A stretch of 64,000 bases of DNA from assembly GCF_016086655.4 (NCBI RefSeq), contig NC_052132.2, positions 11,038,805-11,102,804 of the forward strand, in the 5' to 3' direction. A program made the translations under genes and the position numbers. The notes under the pieces were generated by a model that ran no database searches, was not told the origin of the DNA, and saw only the letters and a program-made list of their open reading frames with translations. Shown piece after piece: positions 1 through 11,659 of the stretch (positions are counted from its first letter, which is position 1; every line of letters begins with the position of its first letter). Source of the DNA: Lepeophtheirus salmonis. Taxonomy: Eukaryota; Arthropoda; Copepoda; Siphonostomatoida; Caligidae.

Positions 1-504
1 AACTTTACAAACAGAAACTTTTCATAAAAATAGAACAGAAGCTCAAATTAATATGTCACTCTAAAAATTGAATACCCCATTACATACGCTGAAAGAGATT
101 TTTTTTTTAAAGTTGAACTTTTTTCTGACCTCTTGCCTTTTTTATAATCTTTGTCCTTTTTGTGACCATAAAATTGTACTTTATATGCTTAAATTGTTAT
201 ATAACTATTGCTTTAAGAATAAAAAGTATTTAATGATCACGACATTTGCAAACTTATTCTTATTACTTTGAAATGTGTTTTTTTTTTTGCCATATGTCAT
301 TCTATATGTCATTTAATTTGTGATATCTATAATATCATATAATTCATTCTTACAATATACCCCTAAAACTATATTAAAAATCAACATATGAAGCAACATA
401 ATAAACAGATTAAACGGAAAATAAAAACAACATTTAAATAAGAATTTAAAACAGCTATTTAATTTATTTAAGAACTTTGATCGCCAATTTTATCGTAGGA
501 ATTA
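1..504. other. AT-rich, nothing recognised
   Basis: Poly-T and poly-A rich sequence. The 67-codon frame at 68-271 is hydrophobic low-complexity reading of T-rich DNA. Confidence 0.6.
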
Positions 505-1860
505 TGCCTCAAAGATCTGTATCTTTTGTGGTCCTTTTAGCATAAATAACCTGTTGGGGTTGTGTTATTATGCTGTATACTTTATCTTCTTCGTTGTCTT
601 TAAAATGTAATGAAAAGTATTCCCGATTATAAATAAATATAAAATAGTCTAAAAGGAGCTGTGAGACCCGTTTGTACATGTCCTTTAATATGGCACACTC
701 CAAGAAGAGGTAATCCGTTGTTTCCTTATCTATGTTGCTAAAATAAGCACAAACGTATTTGTTCTTAAAAAAAATTGGCTGTTACTTTTAAAGTTCCTGA
801 TAAAAGGTGGTATTTTAACCACTTCTCATGTGCTCCTCAGTATTCGATTTGCATGCCTTGATGCCGTCTTTTGGGTCTTTTTTATGTTTCTCCTCTCCAA
901 ATAACTTTCAAACGATTTCATTGTTAGTCTCTCTCCACATTTTCACATATTTGAAAGTATATTTAAAAAGTAAGAATTCTTGGTTGACAAATAATTTTCG
1001 GGTTAAGGGTGGGTGTGTTGGCCAAAAATTCAAAATTATTTTTTTAGAGTGCTTAAAATATGTTTTAGCATTTGAAAAGTAAGCGTAAAATCGAAATTTG
1101 ATTTTGTCACCCAACTCCTACTTAAATATTTTTTTTTATTTGAAACTTCTTGAAGCAATCAAAAGGAATTTCGACCCTTTTAATGAGTTGAGTCTCCAAT
1201 TTAGCATCTACCATGAATCCCCTCATCTGCATAAATGTGAATTATTTTCTTGCTCGAAGGTAGTTGATACCTAATCCGCCATATTTATATTTCATAATTT
1301 TACTGAGTTTTCCAATTGTGCAACGAAAGAAAAAGGAAAACTGGTCATCCTGTTGACAACATTCCTGTAATTCAATTGATTTGTTTATCAACACACCAAT
1401 AAATATTGTTGAAGCTCCATTAAAAAGTAGAGTGCTAAAATTTCTTAGGTAAGATTTTGTTAACGGCCTTCGGAATAAAAAAGTGCATTGTAGAGTCAAA
1501 TGATTCGAAAAATTAATAACTATATTATCAACTTACAATTGATGTTCTTTACCGATTATAGTGTCACCTCAATGTTCTATGAAACATCAGTGATTCTCTT
1601 CCAATGAACTTTTTCCTCTGGACCGCACTTCATGTATAAAATTGGCTCAATTTGGTTGCCCAAAACTCTTGCAATAATTATATTGGCTTTATTAAGTACT
1701 GTTATGGACTTCCAATGACTTCCATTCCAATACCTTTTTTTATAATAAGAACAGTTTTTTACTTAATCCGCGCCCTTGGAAGCAGGTCATGCTTCTACAT
1801 AGATTTCCCAATAGACGTTAAATACAGTACAATTTCCTTCCTTGTCATAACGTAAACTTT
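505..1860 (-). pseudogene. Non-LTR retrotransposon remnant (reverse transcriptase C-terminal side)
   Basis: Several short minus-strand frames follow one another. The frame ending at 1242 closes with SKIMKYKYGGLGINYLRARK. A GGLGI block after a basic stretch is typical of the region downstream of the polymerase domain in non-LTR retrotransposons. Downstream (lower coordinates) the frames contain WLKYHLLSGTLKV and, at 509-703, a 64-codon frame with YKRVSQLLLDYFIF, consistent with the Cys/His and tail region of such proteins. Stops and frameshifts are frequent and no YADD catalytic box was found. Assignment rests on one good motif. Confidence 0.45.
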
Positions 1861-2829
1861 TCCAATTATTCTATCAGGCACACATGCGTTATCAGTTTTA
1901 AAGTTTTTGTCAGTAAAATTTATAATATTGTCTTTTGGGAAGACTGTAATTTATATACATTTGAAAAGCCCGTACAACGTTGCAGAGATATCACATATCA
2001 CAACGTGCGTATCCTTGTTATCAATTGCATTATTCCCGTAATTCGAGGAAAAACAAAAATAAGTAAAAAAGTATTTTCACTTTTCTAACAGGCCCTCTCA
2101 TTTATATCAGTCTTATTATTGATATCACAACATACACACATAGCAAGGTATCATTGTTAAAATAATAATTATTGATGATTATGTGTAATATGTGTACATT
2201 ATGAGTTATCAAAAAACAACCACAATTATTATCTCAGGTGTAGAGCTGTAATTAGTGAAAAAATCTCCGGACTGGGATATCCTTATTTCTGCTTTTAAAA
2301 ACCAAAACAATATCACTAGAATTCTTGAAAAATGCTGTGTATTTTGATTTCACTAAACTCTCGAAATATCACTTATTTCCAGAAAAAACTAATATTACTT
2401 ACCACAGAAATAAATAACACGTTCACAGTTTTTAAAAGTTTACAAAGAACTTCTTAATTTAGCACATCACAAATAAATTTTACGCCTTTAATTTTTTGTG
2501 GATCTGTAATAAAACTTATATAAATATTTAATTTTTTACGGAACTGATACAATTTTGATGTTTTAAATAATAACAAATTGAGTAACGAAGATGCTTTATT
2601 AAAATAATGACACAATTATTATACAATATAAAAAAAATCTAAATTAATAAATGTATATTTACAACATGAAATGTTAGTAAAAATAAAATGTAAACCATAA
2701 TACTATTCCAAATAGTTCTTATACATATTATCTTGTAGTTATTTAATATAGGTGAGTCAACACTAAAATAAAATAGAATGATTTCTCTCAACATTAATTA
2801 AAGTAAATTTCTATTCACAAATTAATTAT

Positions 2830-3185
2830 ATGTACCCTTTGTATGATCTGCAAATTGCCCTCAAAGTAGAGATAATTGATCTTCACTATAAAAGAATGAG
2901 AAATTGACAGATTTAATTTGAAAGACCATATTGGGCCCAAATGAAGTTTTTATCAACAAATAAAGTTTTGTAACTATAGTTAAGATTCTGAATTGTTTGA
3001 AATAACCCCAGAATTTTGAATATAAATCCTATGATTGACTCAAATATGGCTATAAAATATTGGTCAGTTTGTAGGTTACATATTAATTATAAAATAATAT
3101 TGGGATATTCTATTTTTGTTTCAGATTATTTCATGTTGACATACCTCATACATAAGTTCAAAGAGTTACATTTAGCAAAACTGAC
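2830..3185 (+). repeat. Dispersed repeat R1, copy 1
   Basis: Shares with the other R1 copies GACAGATTTAATTTGAAAGACCATAT, AAATAAAG, CCAGAATTTTGAATA, CCTATGATTGACTCAAATATG and AAATATTGG, then CATGTTGACATACC near the end. The 63-codon frame at 3016-3207 is incidental. Confidence 0.55.
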
Positions 3186-3189
3186 AAGT

Positions 3190-4080
3190 ACAATAGGCAT
3201 GAGCTAACTAATAAAAATATAATATCCGCAAAGGGTTGGCGTGAGTATATGCAGCTATAGGAAGTAACATATATCTATGTAAGATAAGTATCTATATTCT
3301 ATATAAGGTATTATAATTCAGGAGTTGTACTATTTTACTGCAAGATGACGCCACTATGTGTTGCTTTTCTTATAAAGTAATATAAGGAAACAAAGCTCAT
3401 GCCCTAATGATTAGTTTATTTTACATATTTCATAAAATAACTTATATAAATTGACTTACAATTTTATTTAATAGTTATTTAGTGGGAGTATAAAATGAAG
3501 ATATAAAAACGATTAAAAATTAATTGGGAACAAAAATTAAACAGCAATATTATAAAATTAACTTTAAAAAATGAGATTTGAGTGACCTGACAGTTCTTAA
3601 ACGTCTACCGAAAACTTATCTCAAGTATTCAAACTTCATTTAATAAAAAAGTATTTAATAAAATTTACATTTTACAACTTCGTTGTATATGGTAGATATA
3701 CAATATGAAAGGTCAAATATTGTATCAGAAAATCAAAGACTACACCGTAAAATAAATGAAATACATTCAGAACATACATATATCACAGGTCAAATATTAA
3801 ATAAATTTAGTTTTGGAAAAATCAAACATCTCAAATATTGGGCCAAATTAAAAAAAAATCTTGTTTTTATCTAAAAATTGATTTTATATACATAGCAGGG
3901 CTGATCAGAAAGAAACTATTTTTTTATCATTTGGAACTCGATTTTCAAATTTATTTCTTTAATATGTTGGCAAATGTCTACAGCAGTTGACAGAACAAAG
4001 AAATAGACGTCTATTGGTAGAGATTTAAATAACATATGAAACACTGTTGTGTTAGAAAGAAAGAAAATTATAATTAAAGT
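3190..4080. other. AT-rich, possible worn R1 copy
   Basis: 3690-3850 has R1-like words on the minus strand (TTGACCTGTGATATATGTATG), too worn to count. The short frame at 3683-3874 has no recognisable motif. Confidence 0.35.
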
Positions 4081-4084
4081 GACA

Positions 4085-4215
4085 ATTTGAAGAATGTTTG
4101 GGGTTTTGCTGTCATGACGTTAGATTTCATAACTGCGAGCAACTATGAAATGAAAGAAATTAGAATTACAGAAATGTCGATCCTCAACTCTACTTCGAGT
4201 ACAACAATAATTATT
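4085..4215 (-). repeat. Dispersed repeat R2 copy
   Basis: The minus strand reads TTGTACTCGAAGTAGAGTTGAGGATCGACATT, then TTGCTCGCAGTTATGAAAT and GTCATGACAGCAAAACCCCAAACATT. These landmarks recur in the same order in all R2 copies. Confidence 0.55.
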
Positions 4216-4219
4216 AAAT

Positions 4220-5575
4220 AATCACAAGTGCGTGAGAAAATAAAAGTAATTATTTTATAGTCCCTATTGCTCTCTCATTAAGAATAATGATGACAGATTT
4301 GGAATTTTTTTTTTTTTTTGTGGTAATTACAAAAATAATTTTCTTTTAAGTTCATATTTTATAACTCTGTCAATGGAGATTTTATACTATTGAACAAAAT
4401 GGAGAGATAAATCAATTTAGTGGAAAGTTCTTTCAAAAACTTATAAAAGATTCTTTAAAATGTAGGATTTTGTTTAAATGGGTATTTTAGAAAAATACAC
4501 AATTTTTCATAAGTTTCTTATGTTCATTAATAGTACAAAATGGTGGAGCACAAGAAAAGACGTCTAAATTTTATATGGGTTGGAAACATACTATCGATGC
4601 AAAATGGCTGAATATTTACACCTTATCAAAAATAATAATAGAAAAATCGAATGAGAAAATATCGGTTTCTTTGTTTATGAATAATGAAATAATCACTAGT
4701 ATAGAAATTAACTATTATGCTATTTTTCGTTTAATTTGGCACGTCACAGAATTACAAAAATAGAGTTGGCTTTACTCCGAGTCTTTCTAATTCCCACCAA
4801 TGCCATTTTATTGATTTTAGCTAATTTTAGTATATGGTTGCAATAATATATGGATTTTAAATATGTCTCGAACAATATTTAAGTATGTTGTTATGAGGAG
4901 GCAACTTTATCATTAGCAATTGGTCATATAAATCCTCTAATAGCCAAATATATCTGAAAATTTTGGTTATTAATATTATTGCTTTGTTATTTCAGATAGA
5001 TCACAGAATTGAATTACTCGTATATATATTCTTTGCATATATTTTCAACCATTCTAAATATTTTATAATACAAAATGGTCTCATTTGGACACTTGATTCA
5101 ATGTGCATTTTCAAATGCACTTATTTGTAGACATGGAAATTTAAATCTTGATGGTTAAGATTTTTGTGGAGTAAAGAATGATCTCTTGCTTAAATTTATA
5201 ATTTTTATCTTTTAAGAAAAACAATGTCACCATCCTTAAGTTCAATCATTATTTTTTTTGTAAGCTTTGATTCAATTCTTAAGTTAAAAAGCCAAGCATC
5301 CACTTTTTACACTTATAAGTCAGTTCAATTTTCAATTACTCAACCAATAGTTTTATGATAATTCCTAAAAATTTTAATCAAAATCCTAATAATATCATAT
5401 TTTATGATCACTTTCATTATAATATGGTTGATAAATGATAATCTGCATTGGGAATATATATATTATACAATTTTGAGTAACTCTTTGGTATCAGAGGGGC
5501 AGAGAAACCAAGTATAGTCTTCTCCCCCAAAAAAAAAAAAAAAAAATGTATGATTTTCTTGTTTATTATGTATTA
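4220..5575. other. AT-rich, nothing recognised
   Basis: Only simple-sequence runs (poly-T near 4306, poly-A near 5530) and one 62-codon frame (4575-4763) without motifs. Confidence 0.5.
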
Positions 5576-5579
5576 TTGG

Positions 5580-5890
5580 TATCGTGCCAGTCCTGATCTA
5601 TTTGGTCCAGTTCAGCCTAGTCTTATAACGAGTCTTATCAGTCCTTGGGACCAGTCCTTAAGACTATCGGTATTTTTGTACTATCAGTAATAGAACTGAA
5701 AAGAACAGAAGAAATAAAGTTTTGTGAGGTCATCAAGGACCAAATTTTATCAGTTTTACAACTGAATAGAAGAGGATAAATAAAGGTGTAATGCCATCAA
5801 GGACCGAACTTTATAAGTTTTAGAACTAATATACAGGACTGAACTGGACAGGACGGCAGTCCTAAGTAAGGACCCAACCAACCCTATGAA
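5580..5890. repeat. R3 (CAGTCC) MITE-like element
   Basis: Outer parts are rich in CAGTCC/GGACTG words on opposite strands: left GCCAGTCCTGATCTATTTGGTCCAG, right GGACTGAACTGGACAGGACGGCAGTCCTAAG. This gives an overall foldback with an A/T-rich centre and no coding potential. Confidence 0.5.
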
Positions 5891-6394
5891 TCATAGCCTC
5901 GGTCCAAAAAATACATCTACAGTGTTGGTATGTGGAAGGAGCCCCCATAAGATAGCTTCTAACGGACCTGCATCATAGCCCATACAAGTCTTAACATCTT
6001 ATATTTTATAGATCATTGCTTGAGATAAAGTATTACCAGACTCTCCCAAAAGTACAAGTGCATAGGTTGAGCACCACAGTCGTCATTATCCATTATGTTT
6101 AGTTAGGAAATAGTAACAGCTTCGGGATAATGACAATCAAATAGTTGTTACAACTGATAAAAAAAAGGTCATTTGTGAGGAAAAGGCCTTTCAATTAAAG
6201 GTTTTATCCATACAATATCATAAGAAAATAAATCTACTTTCGTTTGAATTTAAACTCAACGATTAATTTTATGCCATTATAACAGTTTTTAACTAACTAA
6301 TAGTAAAGCTATCGTTTTTCACTTATTACAAATTATTTAAAAAATGTCTATTCATATATATAATGGCAGAGGGTGATCGTATTGAATGGCGGAA

Positions 6395-6500
6395 TAGAAA
6401 CAAAAAATGAAGGTAGAAAAAAAGAGCCAGAGAGAGGTATGTAGAAAGAGACAGCGGGAGAAGAGAAGAAATAAGAGATACGGAGGAGGGAAAGGAAGTT
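6395..6500 (+). repeat. Polypurine tract
   Basis: About 100 bases made almost only of A and G on the plus strand (GAAAGAGACAGCGGGAGAAG and similar). The 63-codon minus-strand frame here simply reads the complementary CT-rich strand as Ser/Leu/Phe and is not a gene. Confidence 0.6.
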
Positions 6501-7184
6501 GTTGTTTTTTTGGTCAAAAATAGGGTTTTTATGATCTTTAACGTCTATAAAATTAATACAGATTATAAGTAGGGGTCCATAGGGAAATAAGGGATAGTTT
6601 TAATTTGCCTGTTGCTTCACCAAAGTTGACTCATTAAAAATTTGGGGGCGAGGGGGTGAGCCATCTTCCCCAAAAGGTTCTAACCATACCACTGCAAATG
6701 ATTATTTATTGGAATCAAATTCATTCTGAAATCAATAAATTATCGCAACATCATACTAAATTTAGTTTTATAAAGACTTAGAGGGAAGCCAACAATATTT
6801 ATGTAATCTATGGACAGGCAACAAACGTACTTAGATGTGCATTTTCGTACTATTACATTTTCAAAAGTAGTGATCACTCTAATATGTATGATTCCACATC
6901 AATCATTTATATTGGTAGGCCTTTTAAAAAAAAAAACTTTATATCCCTAACATAAATGTACTCTCTATGTATTTACAAAAAATAATAACATATAATTGAT
7001 CTCTTGTATTGACATGAAGCCATTTAAAAAAAGAAAACGACCCTTGGATAATCTCACAAAAACTATATTGATCCATCTTCATTATTGAATAATATAAATA
7101 CTAATAATATAGAAATATATGTGATTTTATCTTTCTAATCTATAAACATTATACATATGCATTGTGTTGGAAATTAATATACAT

Positions 7185-7590
7185 TGGCCGTCAACGCAAA
7201 AACAAGCTTGAATAATTTTGATCTAAACTGTCTCTGGATTACTTTTGTATTCTTAGACAAATTATTGTGAATCTTTATTATTAAACTATTTGTATTAATC
7301 CTTTGTAAGACCCTAAATTCATCGTCACAATCAAATAATGAGACATTGACAGATTTTATTTGAGAGACCATATCAGGGCAAATAGAACTTTAATACTCAA
7401 ATAAAGATTCAAAAGTATCTTATATCATTCCAGAATTTTAAATACAAAGCCTATAATTGACTCAAAAAGACGTATGAAATATTGACCTGTATGTATAAAT
7501 GAAATAAAAAATTTATTTGGGATTTTCACTTTTTGTACAAGATTGTTTTTATGTTATCATATTGCATACGTAAGTCATCGAAACATTAAA
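7185..7590 (+). repeat. Dispersed repeat R1, longest copy
   Basis: Begins CCGTCAACGCAAAAACAAGC, with a partly readable SKLSLDYFCILRQ frame. It continues through GACAGATTTTATTTGAGAGACCATATC, CCAGAATTTTAAATACAAAGCC, ATTGACTCAA and ATTGACCTGTATGTATAAATGAA, to ATACGTAAGTCATCG. Confidence 0.6.
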
Positions 7591-7689
7591 AAAATGAAAA
7601 GTTGATTGATTTTAATTATTAGGGAAACATTTGAGTTCAATTAAAGTCTCATTATTCAAAGAAGGGTTATAAGTTGAACTTAAAGTTCT

Positions 7690-7975
7690 ATAGCCATTAG
7701 AGGCATTGAAAATTAATTGATTTTATTTGAAAAGGGTTACATCAGAGACAAATTAAATGTCTTTCATAAAATAAAGGTAAAAAATAAAAATAAAATTCTG
7801 GAGTATTTTAACTTTCCCACAAATTTGAATACAAACCATTCAAATTGACTCAAGTATGTCCATGAGATATTGGCCTGTATGTATATATGAAGTAAAAAAA
7901 TATATTGGGGTTTCCTCCTTTACTTGATTTTTGTCGTGGATTGATTTCATGTTGACTTACCACATACATCATTAT
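7690..7975 (+). repeat. Dispersed repeat R1, tandem neighbour of the previous copy
   Basis: Contains TTGATTTTATTTGAAAAGGG, CACAAATTTGAATACAAACC, ATTGACTCAAGTATGTCCATGAG, ATATTGGCCTGTATGTATATATGAAG and CATGTTGACTTACCACATAC, in R1 order. Confidence 0.6.
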
Positions 7976-8584
7976 TTTCTATTCAAAGTAGTCATCTGTT
8001 TTATTTATTATTAAAATATATTTGAATATTTACAATTTTTTCCTTACAATTTCATTTGTATCTTACTGTGTTCTCAAACATAATTGACAGATTCTCTAAC
8101 TTCCGTGAATTCGCTGGGTTTTAAATTTTCATTGTTCGGATTTTGTAAGCTTTGATGATTATTCACTGATTTAGTTTGTCGCATGGAGTATAAATTCTGG
8201 AAAAAGGAAAGAATATAATCAAAAATGCTATAATGAACACTAAATACATTCATATTATAACGCACTAGAGATGTCAAAATACAAATATTTTAGTACCAGC
8301 TTTGGTATCAAAATAGGTATCGATATTTTTGTACTTGTAGATACTTTTACATTTAAAATTCAAAATGTCGTTTAAGGGCTTACATGGCGTACGCAGGATT
8401 ATTGTAGGAGGTGGGTGCAAGCTTAGAAACATGATGACTTTTTACTTAATAAGATTGATTTTATTCTTGATGTTTCTATTCATGACAATTTAGTGTCATA
8501 GGTTTGAAGAGTTATATAATTGATGACCTATTTTTTTATAATGTAGTTCTTGCAACATAAGCTGCTAGTAGATTTTCGTCAATT

Positions 8585-8835
8585 TTTATTCAGGACTGAA
8601 GACTGCAGTCCTGTCCAGTTCAGTATCACTTCGGTCAAGTTCAGTCCTGCATATCAATCCAAAACACTATATAAATTTTAGCTCTGTAAGAAGTCAACTG
8701 ATTTTTCTACGAATCTGTTCTAGTACTGACAGTCCAAAGGAATGATGGTCTCAAAAACCGTTCCCGAGAACCCATAGAACCGGTCCAAAGACTGGATTGA
8801 AGCGAATAAATATGGACTGGAAAAACTCTAACTAC
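8585..8835. repeat. R3 (CAGTCC) MITE-like element
   Basis: Left GGACTGAAGACTGCAGTCCTGTCCAGTTCAG; right CCGGTCCAAAGACTGGATTG and AATAAATATGGACTGG. Same word set and foldback plan as 5580-5890. Confidence 0.45.
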
Positions 8836-9665
8836 AAGTATTGGTTGACATACCAGTAAAATATAGCAATGCTTTTAATTCGTCAGTGTCCTGCCACCGC
8901 TGTTGTAGTATGAATAAAATAATCAACTTTTTGACCCACTGGATTATTTTTGAATTATGAGTCAAACTAAAATTCTCTTGTGAATACATAATTTTTACAA
9001 ATGATACAAATTATTTAATACATGTTTGATTGAAAGTCAATCATTTAAAAAAATGTTGTATATTTTTAAATTATTTATTTATAAATTCATCTTAGGACTG
9101 AGCTTGTCGGTAAATTGTTATATATTTTGCCCAATTTTTTTGTTATCTTAGAGTCCGCTCTGAGGTTGACCAGGGTCCTAAAAAACATGGTCACAAGCTA
9201 ATCTGCCTCCTGAATATATATATAGGATATTCTTCTATCCATTTTTCATCACAATACTCTCCACAGATTCAACTCTGCTATATACATAGGACAAATGAGT
9301 AGAGGATTCATTGTGCTCTTTAAAAAATGAACATAACTTATTGCCTTTAGTTCATCTAGATTTGTTTATGAAGCTTGTAGATGTTGCAAGACGATGTTTT
9401 AACCATTATTACCTAGATTTGGTGTAAGGGTTTCTCCTCACTGGTTTATTAATGTCTGAGTTAGACTTGACCCGCTACCAGGGACGTTAGGAGAAAAAAG
9501 AAGTTTGGAGGGTTGTGGCTCTGGTTTTTCTCAGTTTTATTTCCTGATGAGTGATATAGAAAGGAATATATTTAGTAATGGTAATTGGTTGTATTTTTTA
9601 GCTCACCAGTATTTTAAAGCTATTGATTTGAACTATTATTGATTTATATGTAACCAGATTGAATA
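8835..9665. other. No gene recognised
   Basis: Moderately AT-rich; may contain 5' parts of the R2 repeat that follows, but no alignable landmark was found. Confidence 0.4.
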
Positions 9666-9669
9666 TTTG

Positions 9670-9880
9670 TGTGTACTTTTAAAAGACAGAGAGGAACCCC
9701 GAGGATTTGTTGCAGAGCTATAAGTGTACACACTTGTTGGATCGATAAAGGTTTATTCTTACCTATGTCCTTGATTATTTCCATCTTCCACTCATTCCTC
9801 GTCACAGCTCATTTTAGCTGATTTAATAGTATGTCATGAAAGCTAAGCAGCTCTCTACCAAAATATTGTTGAAGTTGTCA
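9670..9880 (+). repeat. Dispersed repeat R2 copy
   Basis: Contains CACTTGTTGGATCG, AGCTGATTTAATAGTATGTCATGAAAGCTAAGCAGCTCTCTACCAAAATATTG in R2 order. The GAGGATCGACAT part is diverged. Confidence 0.5.
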
Positions 9881-10589
9881 GGGTTACTATGCTGATTTTT
9901 TGTTTTTAACATGTCCAAAATTGTATCAATTCTAATGACAGGAGCTCCCCAAGAGCACTGATATACAGTAATCAAAAATTCGGAGAATTAGTACAAAATG
10001 ATTAAGTAAAAATAAAAATAAAATAAGACAAGTTAAACAAGCATAAATTATATAAATAAAAAAAAACAAAGAATCAAGTCAAATGCCAAGTCAAGTCAAA
10101 TTAACATTCAAAAAAAATAAAAAGTTTGATAACATTTAATAAGTCACTTCAAATATTTTACTGGTATTTTCGGGTAGTAGACAAAGCAAAACACAATCTC
10201 TTAATTTTATAAATAAAAGTCCTTTTATTTGATAGTCGAACAATATCATTACTTTAGATAAATTCGATTCGATGTTATCTTGCCCGTTGAATGATATGAC
10301 GCATTTTAAATTCTGAACATGGAGACAATTAACAAAGGCATCATTTTCAATTAAAAATTCTCCCACAGACTTTGTATTGAGCGTTATTTCTTAAACATGC
10401 CCAAAATACTACCGATAAGTATCAATGGAAATATTAACCTTTCTTTAATAAATATATATATATTTTTTTTGTTTAAAATAATTTATTTATATTCTACAAT
10501 ACAATCAGTGTAAATAATAAATACTCATACATAAATGAATTTTGTTGTTCATATTTAATGCCCTGGTTTATAATAATCTTATATTATAT

Positions 10590-11650
10590 TTAAAAAAAGT
10601 CTAAATATAAGCAAAAGTTAATAAAAAAACGTTGACGTCTTCTTATCATTGACTTGATGGGATTAAAATATTGCACGGACCTCGAACGAACAAATTTGAT
10701 GATATTTCCGGCCAGTACCCGCAACGAAGATGATGAAAGAGGGATATTGATAGAAAGAACTGAATATTGTGAAGCTGCGCATATCATTATAGCTCTTAAT
10801 TCTTACACATATAATGGAGAGACAATAGTTAATTTTTTAGCTATCAATGATTAATGATTTAATAAAGCAAACTCCATGGCTTTGTGACTCAGAGAAGTAT
10901 TTTTATTTCTCTTATACGCTCCGAATAATATATTTGCCTTTATCAAGTTAGAAGAAATATCTTTTCTCACACAAACGCTGTATTGGATAAAATATTTGAC
11001 TACTCTCAAAGTTGAACAATCAGCAAAAGTGTGCAGGGTAGAGTTGAATATAAAAGCGCAATCTTTGCACAGATAATAAAATTTGATTTTTCTCAGTGGA
11101 AATTTGAAATTGTGCTGTAAATTTGGTCCCGTCTGAAATTCCAGATATCGATTGGTGAATTTCTTTGTTCCCATAAAGGAGGAAGATCGAGTAGTACCAT
11201 AAATTTATTTGACATAGAGTTCACTTATACTGGTAAATTTTGGAAAAGCTCATTTTTAAAAACCATGGTTTCGAAGGTGTAAAATATTTAAGAGACCTCT
11301 CAAGAGAAAGACGGAATCTCCTTCCTCAAAAGACAGATTCCAGGCTTAAGTCATGATAGCTTAAAATTTTATGACAGAGAGAAGTCTTCTCTAATAAAAA
11401 TAGATTCCCAAACTTATTAACAAAGGCATTTTAGTCATATTTTCGTAAATTATATCAATTGTTGAATCTGAATGATAATTAAGGCTTCCTTTCCATAAAA
11501 TTATCTGAATAGATGCTAGAAGTGGTGAAAAAAGTTCCAAATCCTGATTAGTTAAGGGAGTTCTCATTTGGATTCATTCATAATATTTAGGGGACGTGAA
11601 ACTCACCCTCCAGTCTCTCAACGGGTATATATCTATTTCCTCCATAACCT
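10590..11650 (-). pseudogene. Non-LTR retrotransposon remnant (zf-RVT-like tail)
   Basis: A minus-strand frame from 11174 to 10590 is interrupted by only two in-frame stops over 195 codons. It contains YYLCKDCAFIFNSTLHTFADC, resembling the CPxCxxxxExxxHLFxxCP zinc-knuckle region near the end of non-LTR retrotransposon proteins. Then come ILFGAYKRNKNT and the hydrophobic, basic tail SSSLRVLAGNIIKFVRSR. Upstream frames (11175-11650) contain FGNLFLLEKTSLCHKILSYHDLSLESV and similar fragments with stops. The short plus-strand frame at 10654-10854 is the shadow of this copy. No polymerase core is visible. Confidence 0.5.
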
Positions 11651-11659
11651 TTTTATAAT

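Noticed and set aside
6326..6517. 63-codon minus frame rich in Ser and Leu
   Set aside because: It reads the complement of a polypurine tract.
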